A stretch of 64,000 nucleotides of DNA from Harmonia axyridis (GCF_914767665.1 NC_059501.1:72700798-72764797); one strand, 5' to 3'. Counted from the stretch's first letter, positions 12,501-25,282 are shown. The notes: a model not told the origin generated them from the sequence alone. Numbers and translations are program-made.

Positions 12501-12799
12501 AGACCTTCGTAATTTTATGAAAGCTGAAAGTTTTTCTATCATAAGTAAATACGACCAGCGACTAGAGTTTGGGATGTGGTTACTTTGGTGAGTAATAGGT
12601 AGTGAACGTCTATAAAATAGTACCTTGAATTCGTATATATTCCAGTATATAGCTCAATTTTTTCATATCTTCTGCGGAATAACTCAAGAAAATTCGTCAT
12701 CCACTGCCGGACCCTTATGAAAGTTGCTACCCCCGGTAACACACCCCTAAACTTTAATAAATTAAAAACAAACAAATATTTTTTTTACATGTAATAACA

Positions 12800-14070
12800 C
12801 ATAGGCGTACAACTTTGCTTCCGCCGTTTTTTTTTTGAAAATTCGAGGCTTTATTGTGAAAAACTGGTTATAAATTTATGATTCAACGTATTGGCCATTG
12901 CTGGACACTTTTTTTCCCATTTTTAGGGCAGCGTACGAATCCTGCCTTGAAAAAACTGGCCATCTTTTGAAGCGATCCACGAATCGATCCAATTTTTTAC
13001 TTCTTCATAATACCGGAAGTGTTGGTCAGAAAGGTCGTGTAATATTGATCGAAACAAGTGATAGTCCGAAGGAGCAAAGTCAGTAGAATAAGGCGAGTAG
13101 AATAGGACTTTCCATTTCAACGTTTCCAAGTATGTCTTGACCACTTTCGCAACATGGGGTCTAGCATTGTCATGGTGTAAAATCATTTTATCATGTCTAT
13201 AGTTGTATTCCGGCCGTTTGTCATTCAATGCTCGATTTAAACGCATTAATTGCGCTGGATAACGATCGCCTGTGATTGTTTCAATAGGTTTTAATAACTC
13301 ATAATACACTACGCCGAGCTGGTCCCACTGAATACTGAGAATGACCTTGGAACTGTCAATATTCGGTTTGACCGTCGACATGGAAGTATGGCCGGGATAT
13401 CTCCATGGTTTTCTGCACTTGGAATTATCGTAATGAACCGATTTTTCGTCTCCAGTCACAATGCGATGCAGAAATCTCTTCCGTCTTTGTCTTGCACGCA
13501 GCCTTTTCACAAGCAAACAAACGCCGTTCAACATCTCTCACGGCACCCAATTTCCTTGTTTCTGAATCATTCCCATGACTTTCAGGTGTTTTGAAATGGC
13601 TTGTTGCTTCACTTCCAATGATCCTGCCAATTCTTGTTTCGTTTGATACGAGTCTTGATAAAGTCATGTCTCCAATTCTGCATTTTCGAAAACCTTTTTT
13701 TATTCACCGCCATGCTGGTCGACGTCAAAATCACCGATCTTGAAGCGTTGAAACCACTCTCAGCTCGTTCTTTCACTAATAGCGGCCTAACCTTAGGTAT
13801 TTGAGAGAATTCGATGAGCCACGGCCGCAGATTTATTCATATTAAAGCAGGAAAACCAAAACCTCCTGCAAATGACGAGATTTTGGCTCGTAAGCTGACA
13901 TGTTTAATCGAGAATAAGTTTATGATGCAGACACAATAAATATTTCGATGGCATTATGTTTACAAATACCACAGCTTATTGTATGACATCCACGATCTAT
14001 TTATTTTGACTATCACTTACCGCAACAGCCATCTATTGCAAATGGCTTATGCAAAGTTGTACACATAATA
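12800..14070 (-). mobile_element. Mariner family A, copy 3, nearly full length
   Basis: This is the most complete family A element, about 1.27 kb with both ends. The 3' terminal repeat is at 12800 (TAGGCGTACAACTTTGCTTC) and the 5' terminal repeat at about 14050-14070 (inverted, TATGTGTACAACTTTGC). Length fits a standard mariner of about 1.28 kb. The ancestral start (MSAYEP) lies near 13905 but the N-terminal frame is broken by several stops. The catalytic half remains open as a 203-codon frame (separate entry). It was probably mobilised as a whole and decayed in place. The subfamily is not assigned. Confidence 0.92.
12923..13534 (-). pseudogene. Mariner transposase, catalytic domain, N-terminus lost
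   Basis: The open frame is 203 residues, against about 345 for a complete enzyme. It keeps all three catalytic aspartates of the DD34D class: D29 in VTGDEK, D122 in HHDNARPH and D157 in APSDYHLF, with exactly 34 residues between the last two. The W of GDEKW is S here. The frame reads on to SWIASKDGQFFQGRIRTLP near the usual C-terminus. The paired helix-turn-helix DNA-binding domain lies upstream in other frames, so it cannot make a working transposase. It is the largest non-repetitive open frame in the window. Confidence 0.9.
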
Positions 14071-15012
14071 AATATGAAGATAACATTTTTCACTTTATTT
14101 AACATGGCCATGAAAGTGAAAATAAAAAAAAATTAATGAAAATCTTGAAAGATCGCAATTGATTAAGTACTCACACTTGTACCTAGAGCAACTTTGTCTG
14201 GCAACAGTTCTGTTCTATTCAGGATGGTCTCAATCGTGAATTTTTTTCTTTCGAAAAGATATTAGAATGGCACACTAGGAAACAGTATTGAAAACAAGTC
14301 TCGCTTTTTTTCAAGTATTTATGTTTTCTAAAATAGAAGGAAATAATTAAATCTGTTGTTAGAAAGTAGGTAGTTATTGTTTTAGATGTTTCCAAGTTCA
14401 AATATACTTGTATTCTTTAGCACAATTAATTCAATAAACACGAAAAATATTCATTAAACTTTTATCAATATATTTCACTTACTAACTCAAAGCACAGAGG
14501 TTTGTCATTATAATTCAGATACCTTTTGTATTCAATTATCATGATCAAAAGTAGATCAAGTGACCAAAATGGTAGCGACACTTCATTATGTAGACAAAAA
14601 AAATTACGCTTCGAACCAAGAAACCTGATTGCCCTCTATTCCAAAAAATAATGGTCCTTAATTGAGTATTTGATCCAGGTATGGGGGAGACCAGTAATTG
14701 ATTCCTGATTCGCGTGACTGCATATTCAAATTTGTACGTGTTTTTATTTCGGCTTTCTCGTCTATTCAAATAAATGGACATGTTGTTCAATGCACCCCTT
14801 GATTTTTATTCGAAGCCATCCATTTTCTTGAATGGGGTATATTATTCAACGGTATGAATATTATGAGGGAAGCAAACGATAAACAACACGGTGCCATAAC
14901 TTGGCGACATTAATGGAATGTTCTCTCTTTTGACAGAATTGTTTCAGATTTCAATGAACTTATAGATGAGAAATCTCATAATATGATTATTGGGATCATT
15001 GCATTCTATATA
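14071..15012. other. Unannotated stretch
   Basis: AT-rich, with no repeat or coding signal recognised. Confidence 0.4.
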
Positions 15013-15779
15013 CAGGGTGGGTCAAAAATATATATACCGAGCTTTCTGAGGGTGATAGTGCATTGAATATAAGTATAGTTTGATAAATGAACATACGGCC
15101 CAAAATGCAAATTAAGGGAGATATATCCCTCCAAAGTTAATAAAATTGAAAAAATTTCTCCGCATAACTTCAAAACAGTTAGTGCCATCACATTGAAATT
15201 TCGTGCCTAAATGTATGTTGAAAGGAAACAATTTTTTCATTACACTTCTTCATTTCTGATATTGTTATAGAGAGTGTTTTTAGAGGGTGAGTCATGGTTT
15301 TTTGGGACTTCTTTCGCTGTATTCGTTTTGGTGAAAAAATCGAAGCATTTGATAGAGCGAAAAAAATTACATGAAAAAGGTACCCCTATCCAAATACAAA
15401 AAAATAAACCGTTGTCGACATATTTGAGTTTTTGTAGTCACATGATGTCAGCAAATTGATTCATCGTGAGATTCATCGATAACCATAGAAGTTGTCCCAA
15501 AAAAATCATTACTCACCCTATAAAAATATCCTTTATAACATAATCAGAAATGTAGAAGTGTAATAAAAAATGTTTGTTAATAACGAACATTTATGCACCA
15601 AATTTCAATCTGGTGGCATTCGTCGTTTGAAAGTTTTGCGGAGAAATTCTATCAACTTTTGGAAGGATATATCTCCCCTAAAATGCATTTTGGGCCATAA
15701 GTTTATTCATCAAACTATATTTATTTTTCAATATACTATCACCCCCAGAAAGCTCGGTACATATTTTTGACTCACCCTG
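15013..15779. mobile_element. Fold-back MITE with about 300-bp inverted repeats
   Basis: The element is 767 bp and starts CAGGGTGGGTCAAAAAT. It ends with the inverted equivalent (ATTTTTGACTCACCCTG) and is flanked by TA on both sides (15011-15012 and 15780-15781). The inverted arms extend about 300 bp, roughly 80% alike by eye, leaving a central loop at about 15312-15490. Inner ends AGGGTGAGTCATG (about 15284) and ACTCACCCTA (about 15511) repeat the outer-end sequence, so an element seems nested inside an element. Open frames within it are products of the repeat and are not genes. Confidence 0.85.
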
Positions 15780-15884
15780 TATCGGATGTTGAAATTTTCA
15801 TGTTTTAATTGACACAGTATCATTCTCAAATTGTTTGAAATTGGACAGCGTGTACCAAAACGTGTAAATGACTAAATATATGTT

Positions 15885-16567
15885 TTTTATTGTGGAACAC
15901 CCTATTTTTATTGAATTTCCAAATGGGGTGAATGAATCCAAGCTTGTTCGGAGTTTCTTATGATTGAAATAATCGTTTTTGAGATATTTCGATTTTTATA
16001 AGTTGAAGGGTCTTTCGAAAAACATAATTATTCCAAATTGAATGAGATTCGGAGAATGAATACTAGAAAAACGAACTTTTTGATAATATTTGAGAACTTC
16101 ACTAGGTGTTCAAAATGAGACAATTCATTGATGATCTATTCATACGTGATAATCGGATTTATTCCAACTGGAACACACTGTATTTTATTTTTTCGAAATG
16201 TACCAGTTTTAATTATCTGCGAAAAATTCTCTATCAAATGAGAAAAAAAAACAGGGTGTGCCATTTGGAATAAGCTCAATAATAACGTTTGAATACTTGT
16301 CTCATTTTTAACACTTTTACTAGAGTTCTCAATGATTATCGGAAAGTTAGTAACTTACTTATCTTCTATCAGCATTCACATTAAAAATCTTGTTCAAATA
16401 AATGTATTCATTTCAAAGTTTTTAGGTTTTTCTAAAGACTAGCATATTATGAAAAATTAAAATATCTCAAAAACACTAATTTCAAAACATATGAAACTCT
16501 GCATAAACTTGGGTTAATTTATTCCATGCAATCTGATGATTTAATAACATTTAAGGTGTTCCATAAG
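15885..16567. mobile_element. Old fold-back element
   Basis: Two arms of about 300 bp (15885-16187 and 16252-16567) are inverted copies of one unit, about 60-65% alike by eye. Shared landmarks are GGAACACC-type ends, TTTTTGAGATATTT, and AAAATGAGACAA/GTCTCATTTT. The centre carries GGAACACACTGTA on one side and ACAGGGTGTGCC on the other, the same CAGGGTG end type as other elements here. It is much more diverged than its neighbour at 15013. Confidence 0.6.
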
Positions 16568-18261
16568 AAAAAACATATTTGAGAATGTAGATCATGGAGC
16601 CTTATGATACTGGGTCAAAAAATTCGAAAATTTCAGCGTTTAAACTGTTTAAAGGTAATATATAGTCGTCTCAATGGTGGAATGTCCTGTATATAGGCAT
16701 ACTGTAGGAGTTTAGTAGTTTCAGCTACACCAAGCATTGAAAAATTCCTTTTCGGTGAGGATAAGATGCCCAGCAAGATTTGGGATTCAACGTACAGCTC
16801 AAGGTTTTTTAATTTCATAAAATATCTGAATGATACAAAAGCCTTATTATGATTTGTGAAATCATAGCATAAAAATATTAGTGCACCTTCCTCAAATTTA
16901 AATTATAACACATATGACAATATATTGGTAAACAAAGAATAGTTCGTTTGACATTTCGAAGAGGAACTTTGGTATATCGATATCAAACAAATCTTGAAAT
17001 TGTTATGTTCTTTGTGATGTCTAGGAGAAACATATATTTTTTACAAAGTGATCTTCTATATTAATGTTGAATTCGTATGGTATTAATTTTTTTATCAACG
17101 GTATGTATATTGCATCTGTATTCATCTTAGATCATTGTAGAGCTGATCTTTGTAAAACAAATAAAAGGATTTCTTCCTCTCGTTCACGACTAAACACGAA
17201 ATCTTTTTTCACCCCCATGGATTTCGGATCTCCCCGTAAACCATTAAATGTCACCTGAGGGTTTGGCACAACCGATTGGGACACTTCGTAACAAAGTAAC
17301 ATCTCCAAGGAACATCTACTATTATTCCTTAATTGACCATTACTCAAGAAAACGGCGTCGTAAAAGGCTACATTGAATAGGATGGTTTTATGTTGCTTCT
17401 CCCAGGAGTTACAATGTAGTAGTCGTATTTAAATAAATAATATTGGGACGGCACCTGAGCCAGTTATATATTTTGAAGTGGACAATTGGAGTCGTTTCAG
17501 AATTACCTCCAAGTACGGACATTTTTTGAGTGATGTGTCTCTAATTTTCGCATTTTGAGCCGATAAGGTCCGGAATACTGATGACGAATTTGTGGTCAAA
17601 TTAAATTATGTCCGTCCTACCGTAAATACGATAATTCTCGATCTGGAAGACCTAAAAAAATATATTCATGGTAGGTTCGGATCTTGAATACCTCAGTTAA
17701 TTTTGTTTATGGAAAAATCCGAGTAGGTATTCCGTGAATATGGCCGTTTGAAAATTGATCGAATTATATAATTGGAATTGAAATAATAGTTTGAATATTC
17801 ATGCATAAGTTCTTGTTTAGAATTTCTTCTATGTGGATAATTTTTAAAGTAAGGATTTCAGATGTGAGGCTACTTAATAGTCAAAATTTCAAATTGTATC
17901 CTCGAAAACAGCAGTATTCAACATAGTCGAATTACATACTATTAAGACGTTACTCTGAGAATATCACAAATTGAAAATATAAGAATACATCATTCTCGTT
18001 TCCTACAAAATACCAATTCAGAAATCAGGTTATCTGGACAGAAACATTTCTAACACGCCTACTTGTTCCCTTCTTTCCTCAAAGCAATGTTGGAAAGGGA
18101 ATTGTTCAAAGATCTTATAATTTCCATTTAAGTATTGGGATTTAATCTCTGTTCTCAATATAAGATGTCTATTCTATCGAGACGGTTCTTCGCCAATACT
18201 GTATACACAAGCCTATTGGAGTAATGCAATAGTCTTGTATAGATGCTCCTCAAAAATATCT
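16568..18261. other. Unannotated stretch
   Basis: No transposon, RNA or coding feature is recognised. The complementary open frames at 17064-17347 carry no familiar motif. Confidence 0.4.
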
Positions 18262-18540
18262 CTTGCCAATTGAAAAGTCCCCGGTCGGATGCATATGACT
18301 TTTAGTTAGTACCAACCTTCAAACGATACCTGTCAAAATTTGACAGCAGCCCGACCATTTGTTTGTGAGATATTGCGTTGTGAGTGTAGCTACTTTTGTT
18401 ACAAAAATGGTATCGAAAAGTTGAAAGATTGCTATAATGGCGGTATCGCCCTCGAAGGCAACTATGTTGAATAATAAAATCGAATTTTACCGAAAAATTG
18501 TGTTTTACTATGGTAGACCAGGGACTTTTCAATTGGCCTG
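18262..18540. mobile_element. Mariner-type MITE
   Basis: This 279-bp element is bounded by inverted repeats GCCAATTGAAAAGTCCCCGG (left, about 18265) and, on the right inverted, GCCAATTGAAAAGTCCCTGG. The interior word CTGTCAAAATTTGACAG is palindromic. The minus-strand open frame across it (18302-18619) runs through both ends and is not a gene. It is likely a deletion derivative of a larger mariner-like element. Confidence 0.65.
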
Positions 18541-21315
18541 TTAGTGCTTCCAATCTTACTTGAAGCCTCGCCAGATGTTCATTCGATCTCATGCTACAGA
18601 CGTCACAAAATAAGCGCACAATTTTTGAACCCTAGAGTTGAAAATATTTAATATGCAATTGTATTAAATTCTGATGTCAATTCTTTCAGATAATTCGCGG
18701 TATGGCTATAGCTTTCTTCGTCACATCATTCATGCTTCTATGTTATTCTTCTGTGCTATAATTTAATCATTCTATTTTCACGACCTGTAATATACTAGTA
18801 GGGAATATTATCAACTATGATGACATGACCGTTGCATAAAATTATAAGCGCATAAAGTATTTAGATGAACTTGGAAATGTTCTGTTTGAAGTTAAAGCAA
18901 ACATTGTTATAGCATCGATGAAATAAATCATAAAATGTAGTGGAAACTTGATTAATCGCACCTACTGATTCTAGTATTCCACCAAAAAATATTTCCTTCG
19001 GTGGTATGGCAATCCATATGGCGATTTTTTTCTGAACTTGACGTATCATTCCTGACTTTGAAAATAACTGGAAGAATAGATTGCAAAATATTCATCTTCT
19101 ATTCGGTAAACATGTTCCAGAGAATTTCGCCAAAAATCATCGAAATCATTAAAAACCTCTCTCATTTTCTTGATGGCTGTAGAATTCTTTGTCGGTGTTT
19201 TATTACATTTTCTTGAACGGCTCTTTATAACTGCCAAAATCAGTTCTGTTGAGAGAGCGATCAAATTGACATTTGGCATCACGTGTGATATTTCAGGCAA
19301 TGAAAGTGACCAAATCGACACATACTATTTTTATAGATAATGAACTAATAATAATAATAATAATTTATTCACATACAATGAAGATACAGATTACCATTAA
19401 AATTCAGATTCTGAATAAAATAATTCCACAGAAGCAGTTAGTGCTACTTGTGTGTGGATATGAAACATATAACGTTAATTGATAAAAGTTCTATAGATGA
19501 TCAATACGAAATACAACTATTAGTGAAAATGTGAACGAATGTATCGTTGTGGTGAAAAATTTGTTGACCTCTGAAAACCGTCCTTAATAAACATCCTTAA
19601 TATCATAATATACAATGGTATACAAAATATATGCTTGCATGTTCCCCAGTGCACCACGCCCATGCCATGAAAGTACATATGAATGAACAACACGCAAAAA
19701 AAGAAACACAACGGAAGTAGCGGGAAACTACTTGTATGTGGCGTACTGATTCCACCATGATGCCCATAATACAGCATCTGAGATCGTCTGCGTATTGAAA
19801 TCGACCAAAGCATTGAAATTTGTCGTGTACGAAAATAATAAAAATGATACCTAAAATACGACATGAACGTAGCTGTAGCATGGACGAAGAATGCATGATG
19901 AAACTCACTCAAATTAATCATCATTTAAATGGATACGAATAAAAACATTGGAACATGCAAGGTAAAGAACAACAGATTTACCAGAAAGAAATTGTTGCAC
20001 AGAAAAAAATGCTCCATACAATTTATATAAAACTTGCTCTTAACAATCATCATTCAAAACTATACAACCAAAATATAAAATCATTGGTACAAATAAGACG
20101 AAGAACAATAGATTTCCCAAAAACACATCAAAAACAACAGTACAGACTCCGACAAGAGTTCTGAGAACACACGACCTAGCATATATACTGGAATTTATTC
20201 AAAAGAACAATAAATAAACCTGATATATTTCTAGGACCTTTGAAAATCTTTTCATATTAGAAATATACTGGCCTACTTCAAGCGAATATACTTTATCCAA
20301 ATAGAAAGAAAAAATTAGCCATAAAACGAACTAAAACCGAGTTTGATTAATCCCCCTATGAACCACACTGGACTATGCGAGTCATAAAAAAGAAATTAAA
20401 GAATTGATAGCTGCAACCAATGAAAGTAACCAAATCGACGTTCGGTGGAACGTGGACTATATTAGCCAATAGAAGTAACCAAATCTATACATACTCGCTA
20501 TAATACTGGGGTCTTATGTATTGTTTTAAATTTGAATAACCCTTGTATAATTGAAACAAAATTTACAATTTCTGGAGATTCACTGGTGAAAGTTAAAGCA
20601 TTATTGATATTAAAACCCGTTCACGTATATAAAAAGGACTGAAAAGACTTAATAATTTTTCACGATCCAGAGAATGTGTGTCTTTCTCCCAGTTTCGAAA
20701 AAAGCTCCCATTCAATCTGTGTGTACAATTAATCATATCTGAGTAACTTGCAAAGCTCTCCGATTCACTCCGCTAGTCCGAAAATTGATTCTTCCATACA
20801 TTTCGGCAGCGCTAAGCTCGAATCTCGCTCCAAATCTCCTCCTTTTTACGGAGGATTCCGTATTTATCCCCGCTTACGTGTGTCACCCGAGCTTTGCTCT
20901 TCCTTCATAAATTGGAAGCGAAGCTAAGAGATATAATTTTCTATTTATATTCAAATTGCGTACTTGAAAACACATATAAGGAAGGATCCATTTCTTGATA
21001 AATCTTCATGACGAGATGCTTCGGATTAGATGGGGCATAACTTGATAATGATGAAGTGGCATAGTGTAACCAATTTATAGGTCGATTGGGTAGTCCTATT
21101 TCGATATCAATTTTCAGGTACAGACTCAGCTGGAAGCTTACACTAATGTTTCCTATTAGCAGTAGACTTATTTTCTTCGAGCAAAGAAAATAAAGAAGTA
21201 GAGTTAATTTTTGTAGTATTTCTCACACGATTATAGCGATATAGAAATCAGATGCTTTTGCTACATCTTACTGGATGAAAGTGAGTCTCTTTCCTCTTTG
21301 GGTCGAGGTTGAAAT
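18541..21315. other. Long unannotated stretch
   Basis: No gene is recognised in 2.8 kb. There is a short ATA microsatellite at about 19346-19364, and a GC-richer patch at about 20760-20900 contains a small CCTCC/GGAGG hairpin. Overlapping minus-strand frames at 19520-19924 and 19603-19908 are open in two registers and show no domain. Confidence 0.4.
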
Positions 21316-21546
21316 TAGGGATACTTGGCTCAAGCTCAAGTAGTTTGAGCTTGACTTGAAACTAACTCAAGTTCAAGTCAAGTAGTAGTTTTTCAATGTT
21401 GAGTCGAGTACTCAATAAATAAATACTTGACTTGACCTTGACTACTACTTGACTTGAACTCGAGTTGATATCAAGTCAAGCTCAAGCTGCTTGAGCTTGA
21501 GATTGAGCCAAGTAGCTTGAATATCAAGCCAAGTCGTGAATCCCTA
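21316..21546. mobile_element. hAT-type MITE, copy 1
   Basis: The element is 231 bp. It starts TAGGGATACTTGGCT and ends GCCAAGTCGTGAATCCCTA, which are inverted equivalents. The flanking octamers GTTGAAAT (21308-21315) and GTTGGAAT (21547-21554) match at 7 of 8 bases, fitting the 8-bp target duplication of hAT elements. The interior is almost wholly built from CAAGT/ACTTG words (TCAAGCTCAAG, ACTTGACTTGA), so the whole unit can fold on itself. Non-coding. The second copy is at 23566-23801. Confidence 0.8.
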
Positions 21547-21914
21547 GTTGGAATTAATTTTTTTTGAATAAATTTCGTTGATATGATATATTTTGATTAT
21601 CAGCGGCTGAAGTCAATGAAGTGAAGAGTACCAAGAGATGAAACTCAAGCAGCTTCACCTCTGATATGTCTGGCAAATTTTAATATCCTTAGGCATTATA
21701 GTAACTTTGTTAGAGTGGATAGCACACAAGTTGGAGTCTTCGAAAAAAGCAACCAAATAAACCACACTGGCTTCCTGATGGGCTATTGCGGCAGAACTCA
21801 GGAAACGCAGGTGGCTTTGGAATACTTATGATAACGCTTCCTTACCCTGACGCTTATAATAGGGCTTCTTGACTTATCTGGTAACTGTAAGGTGCTTCTT
21901 TTTTTACGCGGTAC
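21547..21914. other. Unannotated spacer
   Basis: No feature is recognised between the hAT-type MITE and the mariner. Confidence 0.4.
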
Positions 21915-22878
21915 TTCGTAATTTGCGGGAGGTTTTAATTTTTTGCTTTAATATGAAGAAATCTGCGGCTTAGGCTTAGACCAGGTGGAAGACAGAAGGT
22001 ATCGAAGATGCAGAGTTGGAGGCATTACTTGATCAAGAATCGAGTCAAACGCAACAAGAATTGTCAGGATCATTGGGAGTGACGCAACAAGCCATTTCCA
22101 AACGCCTGAAAGTCATTCAGAAACAAGGAAATTGGGTGCCGTACGAATTGAAGCCGAGAGATGTTGATCGGCGTTTGTTTGGTTGTGGACAGCTGCGTGC
22201 AAGGCAAATACGACAGGGATTTCTGCATCGCATTGTGACTGGAGATGAAAAATGGGTTCACCACAATAATTTCAAGCGTAGAAAATCATGGGGATATCAT
22301 GGCCTTGTTTCCACGTCGATGACCAAATCGAATATTCACGGTTCCAGGGTCATGCTCAGTATTTGGTGGGTCAAGCTCGTCGTTGTGTATTATGAATTGT
22401 TAGAACCGACTGAAAAAAAAATCACAGGCGATCGTTATCGAACGCAATTAATGCGTTTGAGCCAAGCATTGAAAGATAAACGGCCGCATTACAACGAGAG
22501 ACATGATAAAGTGATTTGACTGCATGATAATGCTCGACCCAATGTTGCGAAAGTGGTCAAAGTTGGAAACGTTGAAATCAAAGTCCTATCTCAACCGCTG
22601 TTTTCTCCAGACGGACTATAACTTGTTGCGATCAATGGTACAAGGCCTTGCTGACCAGCGCCTCCGGCCTTATGAAGAAGTAAAAAATTGAATCGATTCG
22701 TGGATCGCTTCAAAAGATGACCAGTTTTTTCAACGCGGGATTCATACGCTTCCCGAAAAATGGGATAAAGTATTGACTAGCGATAAACAATACTTTGAAT
22801 CCTAAATGTATAACCAGTTTTTTAAAATAAAGCTTCGAATTAAAAAAAAAACGTCGGAAGCTAAATTGTACGCCTATG
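21915..22878 (+). mobile_element. Mariner family A, copy 4, 5' end and part of HTH deleted
   Basis: Similarity starts at about 21915 just inside the coding start (TTTGCGGGAGG, then TTTAATATGAAG), so the 5' terminal repeat is missing. A deletion joins AGGCTTAGA to GTGGAAGACAGAAGG, removing part of the N-terminal domain. The 3' terminal repeat survives at 22853-22878 (AAATTGTACGCCTATG). A 167-codon frame at 22016-22519 covers the second HTH (VTQQAISKRLKVI) and VTGDEKWVHHNN. A TGA at 22517-22519 stops it just before the second catalytic block, which then reads LHDNARPN. Confidence 0.9.
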
Positions 22879-23565
22879 TTGAATACTAAAATATTGGTTG
22901 AATATTCATAATGTTCACATTTTCCAGTCTTTGAATTTCCCTGTTTTCTAACAGGAAATTAATTGTCCGCTCAACCCTCACCCCCCACCGCCCCTGGTTC
23001 TGTACAATAACATCTTCAATAGAATCACCTTCCTACGGATTCTTTCCAATCGTGCTGGCGAAGCGAAAGAGATTCCTTACTAGGGCATCACGCTACACTG
23101 GAAAATCTTTCTCGCATTCGAATTCACGAAATTTTCATTTAATTCCTGTAACAAATGAACGCGGGGAAAACTTGTAATGAACGGCATTCGAGGAATCCCT
23201 ACCCGTTTCAAGAAAGGGAACAATTTTCCATCATCGTCGTCCGCCCATTTTCAATATACTCGGGGAGAATATGTATTGACTGAGCTGAACGAAACACAAA
23301 GGAGATGATGGAACAATCCACGGAGGAGATAAAGCCTGGTAACGTGAGGTAATAATGGAAAAAAAGGGAGCGTGGCACACATCGCGAATTGGATCTTGTC
23401 TCTAATTTGTAAAGACTTCGGTGTTTCGTATGCACACTTCTTCGCTTTGAACAGATTGTAAACATCGATATCAGGTGTGTGGGATCGGAAATGTAGTTTC
23501 TGCGGATTTTTGTGGAAGAGATGTAGTATTTTATCGGCTCCAGGTGACGATAACGGTACATGGCG
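22879..23565. other. Unannotated stretch
   Basis: No repeat is recognised. Two minus-strand frames (23208-23576 and 23251-23595) are open over the same bases in different registers and both run into the MITE on the right. Neither has a known motif. Confidence 0.35.
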
Positions 23566-23801
23566 TAGGGATTCACGGCTTGACTTGATACTCAAGCTAC
23601 TTAGCTTAAGCTTGACTTGAAATCAACTCAAGTTCAAGTAGAAGTTTTTCAATGTCAAGTCAAGTATTTATTTATTGAGTACTTGACCTAACATTGAAAA
23701 ACTACCACTTGAACTTGAGTTGATTTCAAGTCAAGCTCAAGCCAAGTACCTTGAATATCAAGTCAAGTAGCTTGAATATCAAGCCAGGCCGTGAATCCCT
23801 A
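23566..23801. mobile_element. hAT-type MITE, copy 2
   Basis: The element is 236 bp. The left end is TAGGGATTCACGGCTTGACT and the right end is the inverted CCGTGAATCCCTA. The flanking octamers are ACATGGCG (23558-23565) and ACAGGGCG (23802-23809), identical at 7 of 8 bases. The interior repeats TTGAACTTGAGTTGATTTCA-type words shared with copy 1. Conserved ends plus an 8-bp duplication at both copies make the hAT assignment firm although no transposase is present. Confidence 0.85.
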
Positions 23802-24954
23802 ACAGGGCGGAAGAAGTTGATTTGCGCCATGTTATGATAATAATAACTATATACAAGACATACAATAAGCTTTATTCTATCTCACTTTACAACCCCCATC
23901 TGTCTATTTCATAGTAGGTACTTTAGATCACCAATAATATAATCATATCAGAATGTTTATGAAGTTACCATCAAACATGGATCATGTTATCTGTTTTGTG
24001 TAGCTTAAGCTAGACTTCACCCTATATCATATATTTTTTCTCTTGCAAATAAAGGCACTATTCGATATTGCCTTAACCTTAACCTTTGTAAGGAAAAAAA
24101 GATGCACTATTATTGTTTTGATTATTATTACTTATTTCATTGAAATTGTTGACTGGTGATGATTTATCATGGCAGATATGAATATAAGCGCACTGTTGAT
24201 TGTTGGTGTGTTGTGTTCAATAAAAACCTTGATTGAAAAGTATATATCAAAGTTTTGGCACGATGATGTCATAATTTTAATATTTATATTGATCGCCTTC
24301 CTCAAGTAGACTCATTTAACCTTTTAAATGTTCATTTGAATACCTATTTCACAGAAGAGTAATAGGTATCTATGACTACCTGTTGAAATTGCTCTGTACT
24401 ATGGAAACGGTTCTTTTGAGTAAGCATAGGATTTTCTAAGATGCAAGTTTGTGAAAGAAATATACAAGATTTAAGTTTGCAAATTCAGTATACAAGACCC
24501 TGATGAAAAAAAATTGTATTGAAAAATACAAAAAAATCCGAAACGTACGTCTGTCTTCAAGATGATTTATTCATTCAATTTACAACACAGTACAATATAA
24601 TATATTAATTGAATTTGAGAAATTACAACGAGTAAAAACCGAATAAGTCCATCTTAAAAAAAAATACTAACTATTTTTTACAATGTTATCTGAGTTCATT
24701 CAGATTATAGTATTCAATTTGTATATTAGTATTTCTAGATGAAAAGGTATTATCAAAAAAAATTCAAATAGTGAAGGCGTCGCTGTCGGCACAATGATAA
24801 TTCCGATTTAAGTATTAATTGCCTGCATCAAGTAGACTTATTTGACTTTTATAATTTATAAAAACCTTTGAAATCGATCGAAGAAGAAAATTTGTTTTTG
24901 AGAAATGGTTATCAAACTACCTTTTAGGCTCTCTCTTCGGGACAACAATTGAAG
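23802..24954. other. Unannotated stretch
   Basis: AT-rich. The words TTGCAAATAAAGGCACTATT at 24042-24061 resemble the end of a retrotransposon 3' UTR but stand alone. Nothing else is recognised. Confidence 0.35.
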
Positions 24955-25228
24955 GTTTGCGATACCTAGTTAATCCAGATTATCAAAGAGGAACCGAGGA
25001 AGAATTAGGGGTAGTACCCAGTATTATTGAGATAAGCAGAGATAAGGTAAGGGGTAAGGCTCACCATTCTTTTTCAATCTTATCATGGATGAAATTATAC
25101 AAGAAATAATAACAAATAACTAGAGTGGCAAATCAATCAGTGTGATGATATGCGAATGGCGCAGTTATTCTAGCAGAAACTGAAGACGACTTACTAAAGT
25201 AAACGCATAAGTTCTATCAGATTAGTAG

Positions 25229-25241
25229 AATATAAAGTATG
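25229..25241. repeat. Target-site duplication, left
   Basis: AATATAAAGTATG directly abuts the palindromic insertion and is repeated exactly at 25478-25490. Removing one copy and the insert restores LINE sequence. Confidence 0.9.
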
Positions 25242-25282
25242 TAAATAAAATAAAACGAAGTAATTTCCACTATGTTATTTAA

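Noticed and set aside
21316..21546. CAAGT-rich tract as a CRISPR-like or tandem array
   Set aside because: The repeats are irregular and inverted, and the unit has hAT-type ends with an 8-bp duplication.
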